Part shown: positions 58,001 through 64,000 of the stretch, piece by piece | How the letters are laid out: each line of letters starts with the position of its first letter | Position numbering within the stretch: the stretch's first letter is position 1 | Source of the DNA: Chromobotia macracanthus | Taxonomy: Eukaryota > Chordata > Actinopteri > Cypriniformes > Botiidae | Direction: 5' to 3' | Length of the DNA stretch: 64,000 nucleotides | Assembly (NCBI GenBank): GCA_036877525.1 | Contig: JAZGTH010000114.1 | Location: 994,501 to 1,058,500, forward strand | Notes under the pieces: generated by a model | The model's database searches: none | Seen by the model: the letters and a program-made list of their open reading frames with translations, nothing else | What the model was told of the DNA's origin: nothing | Translations under genes and position numbers: made by a program

Positions 58001-60244
58001 GCAGCCCTCTGCAGACATAGTTATCACTGGATAGAAATGTATTTTATCTGTAGGTTTTTGACATGACGCAAGTGTTATGCAACTAAAATTAAAATTCAGA
58101 ACAATTCTGTCAGCTGGAACCTGAATTTATTGTATTGTATCTTTATTGTATAAACAGAGGCCTATATTCATTAATACATTCTTGGGAACTTGTACAAAGC
58201 AGGTTAATCAAAGAAACAGGCAGTTGTTCTCCATCAGTTATCAGAACAATGTACAGATGTACACCGGGTACATGAAGGCTAGGTTAAGTTAACAGGAGCT
58301 CAGCATTTAAGTCATACAGGTCACATAGGTCATAGTATTCTATTGCAATCAAAATGTTTAACAGCATGTCAATTCTTATTTTAATTATCTTAATTTGGCA
58401 TGTCTTTTTCATTTCTCTCTTCTATATGATGCACTGCTTGTGTGCCTGTGTGTATGCTTGTTTTTCTATCATTGTGGGCACCAATTGCCCCCACACAGAT
58501 GGTAAAAATCCCACATACTTGAATTATGTAGCCCAGTCAGTGGTCCCCAAATTAAAATTAATTATTAAACATAGGAAATGATGCTAATTTGAAAAAGTAA
58601 ACATGTTAAAAGGTTTGTGTAGGGATATAGTATACAGTTTGTACACTGTAAAAGCCATTCTGTCTATAGAAAGTCCCCACAAAGATAGCTGTACAAACTT
58701 TTTTATAACAAATGTAAAAGGTTTTTATAAAAAAATCTTTTCTTCAGTTATTAAAAAATAGATTCAGCCATAAAAATAAAAGCCAGCATTGAATTTAGAA
58801 CAAAGTAGTACACAAATGTAACTTTTTCCTCTGTCTCTCTCTCTTACCCCCATCAGCGTTTCTCCTGCATCATTGGTCCAAATGGCAGTGGGAAGTCTAA
58901 CGTGATCGACTCCATGCTCTTTGTGTTTGGATACAGAGCTCAGAAGATCCGCTCAAAGAAGCTCTCGGTTCTGATCCACAGTTCTGATAGACATCAGGAC
59001 ATCCAGAGCTGCACTGTAGAGGTTCACTTTCAGACGATCATTGACAAGGTCAGCAGCATCATATAACTTAAATATCATATAAATAAACAGCTTGGTGTTA
59101 CTGTAAACTGGCTGATGTTGTACATGTTCACACACTGACAAAATCTGTGGTGTAGGCACAGCTCGTAATGTTTTTAAACACGATAATCAAGATGTAAGAT
59201 GTGGCCACATGCCACCCCAGATGTAAGACTTTTAGCAGCTGAACCCAAATGAAGATATTTAGAAGAAAATCTTTGTCCAAACAGAGCTAGTTAAATGATC
59301 TATATTGTTAATGATCCAAAGCGCAGCTACAGCCATCATAAAATTAATTTGATTCTAGTGGAATAATTATGCTTTCTAACGCAAAATTATAGGTATAAGT
59401 TTACTATTTCACTTTAGCTGATGATCTTTAGTTTAGCAGAAATCTAATCATGCATACACCGGCACATCGATATCTAAATGAGATTTGATACTTTTGCCAA
59501 TTATTAATACATACAGGACATAAGCACATGCCCTAAAATGTTAGTGTTGTCATTGGCAATCATATAGTTGTGCTCGGTCAAATATCAATTTATGAGACAG
59601 GCTTTTATGGAATTTCTTAGTTTGCCAGCAGCACTTGACAGTGTATGCCTGTTACCAGTAAGTTATGTAATGTCAACTAATAGTTAATATAACCTTGGTA
59701 GGACTTATTACATATACAGAGATATTACAAAATTTTCACTAGCCCCACAGCAAAAAAAATGTTAAGCTAAGTTAGCTATATGTTTAAAATAATTTGTCAA
59801 AAGCCCCCCAAAAACTCGGTAAACAGTTTTATAGAAGAGTCTGTCGGATGTGTATGACTTCTTATGGAAATAGTACACTTTTAATATACATCAGGGTATT
59901 TGTTTTGCTGCATAATAACACAAGTTGTGTGGTCCTAAAACTTATTTAGGTTACTCAAATATAATTTCTGTTGATTTTGGGGTGAAACATTTCCTGGATG
60001 TTTTTCTGTGAAATTTATCATTGCAGTGTTTTTTGTGCGTGTATGTGTGTGTTAATTGTGTTTTCAGGAAGGAGAGGACTATGACATCATCCCTGGAAGC
60101 TCCTTCTATGTATCCAGAACCGCTGGAAAAGATAACTCTTCAGCGTACCACATCAATGGCAGGAAAGCCACCTTTAAAGATGTGGGCATATTACTGCGTA
60201 GTCATGGCATCGATCTGGACCACAATCGCTTCCTTATTCTACAG
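55095..60244 (+). CDS. smc4: Structural maintenance of chromosomes 4, 5' part
   Basis: Core ATPase subunit of condensin I and II, paired with SMC2, needed for mitotic chromosome compaction. Coding parts: 55107-55224, 57206-57396, 58857-59048 and 60068-60244, giving 226 residues and running past the window. The variable N-terminus (MPAKTSKSS...) is followed by the vertebrate SMC4 block NRSLEEILNSIPPPPPPAM and RLMITHIINRNFKSYAGEQI; then FSCI with Walker A GPNGSGKS (residues 110-117, 58875-58898) and NVIDSMLFVFGYRAQKIRSK; VEVHFQTIIDKEGEDYDIIP; FKDVGILLRSHGIDLDHNRF and ILQ, right before the head's Q-loop continues in the next exon. All borders are AG/GT and phases fit (1, 0, 0). No lesions. Confidence 0.96.
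55107..55224 (+). CDS. smc4: smc4 coding exon 1
   Basis: The exon begins at 55095 after TTCTGTTCAG; ATG at 55107. Encodes the poorly conserved, Ser/Thr/Lys-rich N-terminal tail up to QTSLP and ends in phase 1 before GTAATG. Confidence 0.88.
55638..56520. repeat. Interspersed repeats in smc4 intron 2
   Basis: 55638-55710 (CTGAAAAAAATTGAGACAGC, TTTCTCTGGTTTTACTCTTA) resembles a repeat frequent in fish. 55710-56520 belongs to the unclassified GGGCCCAAGCACT-type family by phrases such as TAGGTGGAGCTATCACC and CCTAGGAGGAGTT. Confidence 0.5.
56870..56950 (+). repeat. Alternating TA/TG low-complexity tract
   Basis: GTATATATACACGTGTGTGT followed by TGTGTATATGTATATGTATG. Confidence 0.8.
57206..57396 (+). 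CDS. smc4: smc4 coding exon 2
   Basis: Acceptor TTGTTGTAG, donor GTACTA. Encodes DVAASESAEAVDNRSLEEIL through the hexaproline NSIPPPPPPAM and RLMITHI...FKSYAGEQILGPFHK, the first beta strands of the ATPase head. Confidence 0.95.
57397..58856 (+). other. smc4 intron 3
   Basis: AT-rich intron with no named repeat or second gene seen. Confidence 0.5.
58857..59048 (+). CDS. smc4: smc4 coding exon 3 (Walker A)
   Basis: Acceptor TACCCCCATCAG, donor GTCAGC. Encodes RFSCIIGPNGSGKSNVIDSM through KKLSVLIHSSDRHQDIQSCT to TIIDK. The P-loop GPNGSGKS is intact. Confidence 0.97.
59049..60067 (+). other. smc4 intron 4
   Basis: No repeat family or exon recognised. Confidence 0.5.
60068..60244 (+). CDS. smc4: smc4 coding exon 4
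   Basis: Acceptor GTGTTTTCAG, donor GTGATC. Encodes EGEDYDIIPGSSFYVSRTAG through GRKATFKDVGILLRSHGIDL to RFLILQ. The next exon should start at the GEVEQ-type block; it is not seen before the right edge, so the following intron exceeds 3.7 kb. Confidence 0.96.
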
Positions 60245-60299
60245 GTGATCCAGTCTGCTTTATTCACACTGGGTGTGTGTGTGTGTGTGTGTAACATCC

Positions 60300-60677
60300 A
60301 TCCTTAAACATGCCCAACTTATTGGCAAGAAAGATGATAGGAGTAGAATACAGATTTACTTGCCATTCAAGGCCAATGACCACTGCGTTTTTATTGATGC
60401 TCTTAGGCGAGTATGCAAACAATGCCATCGTGCACTTCAAAACAAGGGAGGTAAGACCTAAAATGTGGCAAAGCACCACAAAGACAGGCACCCCAATCTT
60501 TTCAGAACTCAAGGTGAGTTTCAGGTCATATTAAAATATACAAACTAAAAATTAATTTTTTGCCAGAAACTGGCCCTATGTGTTTTTTTGTTTGAGGCAT
60601 TTTGTACAAAACATAGACTAATGTTACTGGTTTTAACAACTTAATTAACAAATAACAACAAATAAACAATTGTGAAT
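60300..60677 (+). repeat. Left arm of a 378-bp inverted repeat in an smc4 intron
   Basis: Pairs with 61645-62021: ATCCTTAAA...GCCCAACTT on this strand is the complement of AAGTTGGGC...TTTAAGGAT at the right. Differences are few and scattered, for example ATTGGCAAGAAAGATGATAG against GTTGGCAAGAAAGGTGATAA. Several open frames run through the arm (60273-60461, 60310-60534) but none resembles a protein I know. Confidence 0.85.
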
Positions 60678-60731
60678 GGCAAACAATGCTATCGCTATCC
60701 AGAAAGGTCAGAGGTCAACATGTCCACTCTA

Positions 60732-60816
60732 CCTTCCTTGCTTTAGCAGCACATAAATATTGCCGTGTTAAAGTCAAGACCAACCGCAGTATTGTGTGTG
60801 CTGCTTCAGTAAGGCG
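60732..60816 (+). ncRNA. mir16: miR-16-family microRNA precursor in an smc4 intron
   Basis: CCTTGCTTTAGCAGCAC...AATATTGC on the 5' side pairs with GCAGTATT...GTGCTGCTTCAGTAAGG on the 3' side around a loop GTGTTAAAGTCAAGACCAAC. The 5' product would be at 60744-60765, TAGCAGCACATAAATATTGC plus CG, with the miR-15/16 seed AGCAGCA intact. Two bases differ from the usual vertebrate miR-16 (position 10 A for G; position 20 C for G). The 3' product lies at about 60786-60808. Human and mouse SMC4 introns host miR-15b/16-2, so location and sequence agree. No miR-15-type partner was found within the part of the intron seen. Expression is unknown. Confidence 0.82.
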
Positions 60817-61000
60817 GGAGTGAGCCTCATTCAGTTTAATTTGACTAGTACTCCATCTGTGTGCCATCTTGGTAATGAGCCTCTCATTACTTTGTTTTCA
60901 GTGTAATTTAACTCAAACGCCATCTGTTTGACACTTCAATGTGGTGGGAGTGAGCCTCATTATTCAGGTTAATCTTACTCGTACTCCATGTGTTGGCTGC
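60796..61000 (+). repeat. Degenerate 60-70-bp repeat starting in the miR-16 3' arm
   Basis: Three loose units carrying GAGTGAGCCTCATT, TTTAATTTGACT and AGTACTCCATCTGTGTGC. The first unit overlaps the 3' arm of the hairpin. Related units with the phrase TACTCCATCTGT...GCTGCTT lie at 62568-62673 and 63506-63565. Confidence 0.65.
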
Positions 61001-61644
61001 ACAATTAATCAAATAACTATTTGTATAAGATAATGTAGTCATTAAAATCCACGATTACACCGGTGCAGTGGCATTTATTTTTGTGCCTTTCAGCAGATGT
61101 TGTGCATTGAGTGCAGTCGTGATTAAATTCAAAAGTTGAGAGTTCCCCTTTAAGAACCTAAGAAGGCAGTAGTCAGCGTGTATGATTGGCTAATGTCTTG
61201 GGCAATACATAATAAAATACATAGTACTTGATACCCAAGTCAATACCATAGTAAAAAATGAATAATAATACATCTTAACTTTCATCTTAACATCTTATTT
61301 CTTAACTCATTTAAATCTTTCAACATTATGAAAACAACATTACTGTAACTAGGCCTTCAAATAGCAAATAAAATGAAACAGTGCAGCACCAAATAAAACA
61401 ACTAAGGCAAAGCAAATAGCCGTCAAGTATTTGAAAAGCTTCTGTTAAGGCTGGCTAGTGTTAAAGTTTGTTGACTAATGTTTGTTGCTCCTGCATCTTG
61501 ATGGTGGACATCCTCTTCTGGCTGATACTGGTGAAAAATAGATATTAGTTAACATACTGTCTGACAAATTAGTAGTAAAATGGTAGAGGCTACAGGTTCA
61601 TTTAAATGCACACACCTATATTCTAAATGCATGCATTTGTTTTA

Positions 61645-62021
61645 ATTCACAATTGTTTATTTGTTAATTAAGTTGTTAAAACCAGTAACATTAGTCTACG
61701 TTTTGTACCTCAACAAAACGTGAAAATGCCTCAAACAAAAAAAAATATAGGGCCAGTTTCTGGTTAAATTTTTAGTTTGTATATTATTTTAATGACCTGA
61801 AACTCACCTTGAGTTCTGAAAAGATTGGGGTGCCTGTCTTTGTGGTGCTTTGCCACATTTTAGGTCTTACCTCCCTTGTTTTGAAGTGCACGATGGCATT
61901 GTTTGCATACTAGCCTAAGAGCATCAATAAAAACGCAGTGGTCATTGGCCTTGAATGCCAAGTAAATCTGTATTCTACTCTTATCACCTTTCTTGCCAAC
62001 AAGTTGGGCTTCTTTAAGGAT
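61645..62021 (-). repeat. Right arm of the inverted repeat in an smc4 intron
   Basis: Reverse complement of 60300-60677. The two arms enclose a 967-bp spacer that contains the miR-16-like hairpin. No target duplication or transposon termini recognised. Confidence 0.85.
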
Positions 62022-62567
62022 TAACTGGAACACTTCTATGCATATGTGCTGCCTCCATCAGTTCTGGAAGAATTGCAGTTTCACTGATTTTGGTACCATC
62101 GATATTTACGCTACTGTAGATAAACAAGTACAAGTACAAAATTTTTTAAAGTATTGGTTCTCATGACATACTTTGTAACAAGGCTTTCAGATCCACTCGC
62201 TCCTCCAAATCATTCTATTCAGCCTGTTATGCATTGTTGTAGTGTATTAATCCCAAACAAATAGGATGTTGCTGTGATGTTTGTCAGGTGAGGACTGTTT
62301 CTGCTTTTGTACAACTAAATGGAGACAGTTTGATGTAGAAGTAGGTGTTTTGTTATCTTGCTCTGGGGCAGGTCCTATGAAAATTAATTTACCCTGTGAT
62401 GCCACAAATCAAGCCATTCTGCTTTTTTTTCAGAACAATTACAAATGCTTTTGTTATTGGTAGGAGGATGTTTTAAGCTATGAAACTTGCAAGATGTATT
62501 AATGATACCAAGACCTCTCATATGTCAAAAGATCAGAGGAAATTTGATTCCTCGTGTTATGACCCCT
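62022..62567. other. smc4 intron, nothing recognised
   Basis: A small open frame at 62281-62463 does not resemble a known protein and lies within the intron. Confidence 0.4.
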
Positions 62568-62673
62568 TTAACTAGTACTTCATCTATGTGCTGCTTCAGG
62601 AGTAAGCCTCATTATTTTGTTTAATTTAATTAGTACTCCATCTGTTTGCTGCTTATAGTTTTAGCCTCATTTT
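62568..62673 (+). repeat. Distant units of the miR-16-arm-related repeat
   Basis: ACTAGTACTTCATCTATGTG, CTGCTTCAGGAGTAAGCCTC and a second TAGTACTCCATCTGTTTGCT. Same phrase as at 60796-61000. A single further unit lies at 63506-63565. Confidence 0.6.
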
Positions 62674-62689
62674 AAGGGCCCAAGCACTG

Positions 62690-63480
62690 GTAGCATGCCC
62701 TGGTACAGGTCACAAAAAGATGGTGCATATATCATGCATGCATGCTCCTGTACGAAGCTTGGTACATGTATCAGTCATGTTGACCTAAACAACTTCTGCA
62801 CTGGCACCACCCACAGGAAGCCAGCCATGTTGGATTTTCTGAAAAGCTCATACGGTGAACTTCTAAATACTTGAAGATTTAAAATTGCGTAGGGATTTTT
62901 GATCTCGAATTGTGTTGCCATGGCACAGTGGTAAAATTATGTCAAATCGGAAACAGGAAGTCTCTAATATCTACAGCATGCATTGAGCAATTGACGTCAA
63001 GCTAGGCAGTTATGTTTGTTTTGGTGGGCTGATGACATTGATATGGCTATTGTGACTCATGTCATAGCACCACCGGCTGCCAACAGGAAGTGCGCCACTT
63101 TACATTAAAATAGTCAATTTACATTTAGCCAGGTCACTTCAGCCTTGGTCAGAATAATGTAGAGGCATGGCTGATATAAAGTTCAAAATAAATTTGTGCC
63201 TATATTGTTGCCTTGGCAACGTGTCAAACTTTAAAACCACGTTCCGGTGTATTTGAGACACTTAACATGCTTGAAATGACATTAAAGTTGGCACACACAC
63301 AGTGCTCAACTGTTAGATGAGGGAAAACCTTAAACATGGGCATGCTGAGGGGGCTCTGTAGTGCCCCCGTATTTTTGATACTCCTAGAAGATTTATAGGA
63401 TTGTCACCAGATGTGGCCAATTTTATGCCTTGACATTGAACATGCTAAATTGTGAATGCTAATGGAATTTTTGATATTGT
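62690..63480 (-). repeat. Unclassified interspersed repeat, opposite orientation copy
   Basis: Starts GGGCCCAAGCACTGGTAGC. Its reverse complement between about 62700 and 62850 matches 7275-7445 (CATGACTGATACATGTACCA, TATATGCACCATCTTTTTGT). Confidence 0.65.
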
Positions 63481-63565
63481 GAATGGTGTTGCTATGGCGA
63501 TGCAACTGGTACTCCATCTGTATGCTGCTTCTGGAGTGACCTCATTATTCAGTTAAATTTATCTG

Positions 63566-64000
63566 TTTGGTGCTGTCTGATGCATGTTTTGGTTTACTAC
63601 AGCTGAACAATCAGGGTATTTTTCGTATTTAGCTGGCCTGGTTAAGCCATAAATTCTAGTTTTTATTGATCTGGCCACAATGTACAATAGTTGTTGTTTT
63701 TTTTTATTCTCTCGCTCGTTTCTTCCCATTCTTTATTTCTGCAGCAATCTTTCCAATGTGCATTGTTTCAGAGCAGCTTTTCACAAACATTTCGTAAAAA
63801 ATGTATGCAAAAATATTTTTCTTTAAGCACCCATTGGGCTTTCTGAAGGAGATTATGGTAGGCAGTGAATAAATGTATAAGCTTTTGGGCTAAATCTTGT
63901 GAAAAACCAAAGTTTTACAAGTTACATTAAGTAAACCAATAATTAAATTACCAATTTATTTTACAATAAATTCAGAAACAGTAAATAAGGAAATGTTACA
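63566..64000. other. smc4 intron to the window edge, nothing recognised
   Basis: AT-rich. The next smc4 exon is not present. Confidence 0.5.

Noticed and set aside
60310..60534. Small gene with possible splice donors in the left arm of the inverted repeat
   Set aside because: No known protein similarity, frames differ between the two arms, and it lies inside an smc4 intron; kept only as repeat sequence.
60678..64000. A miR-15b partner for the miR-16-like hairpin
   Set aside because: Searched by eye for AGCAGCACA followed by a pairing arm; only the one hairpin was found in the part of the intron available.

Overview
The window is nuclear DNA of a teleost fish, probably an otophysan. Split exons with GT/AG borders, fish-type LINE-2 elements, Ty3/gypsy LTRs, a tRNA-derived SINE and long AT-rich introns all point that way. 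Host genes are sparse; most of the window is transposable elements in nested layers.

Host genes, left to right: (1) a transgelin-family gene (+, 3.87-8.49 kb) with four coding exons, whose first coding exon carries a frame-breaking gap; (2) an arylacetamide-deacetylase-like gene (-, 21.07-28.20 kb) that has decayed to a pseudogene: frameshifts, a stop, the HGGG exon not found; (3) sptssb (-, 48.70-50.5 kb), the small activating subunit of serine palmitoyltransferase, which looks intact; (4) the 5' part of smc4 (+, from about 54 kb to beyond the right edge), with four coding exons ending at the splice donor at 60244. The last, incomplete smc4 intron holds a miR-16-family hairpin, as in mammals where SMC4 hosts miR-15b/16-2. 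aadac-like, sptssb and smc4 all have human counterparts on 3q25-q26, so this is partly conserved synteny.

Mobile DNA: 0-1.4 kb is a gypsy RNase H scrap, a hAT scrap and a solo LTR. 9.7-14.9 kb is a decayed full-length LINE (-) with an ORF1 esterase domain and ORF2 endonuclease plus reverse transcriptase. 15-18.3 kb is a degenerate tyrosine-recombinase retroelement split by a TGTCAGG-type LTR. 18.7-20.4 kb holds LINE scraps. 22.7-38.1 kb holds several further LINE copies, a 23-24-bp minisatellite and one of two solo LTRs that each have their own 5-bp target duplication. 39.7-46.8 kb is a Ty3/gypsy chromodomain element (-) into which a nearly full-length LINE-2 has inserted with a 5-bp target duplication. 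47.6-48.2 kb is a MITE. Around smc4 lie a SINE, copies of one unclassified interspersed repeat, and a 378-bp inverted repeat that brackets the miR-16 hairpin.

All calls come from reading the sequence and from memory of protein families; no database search was run.
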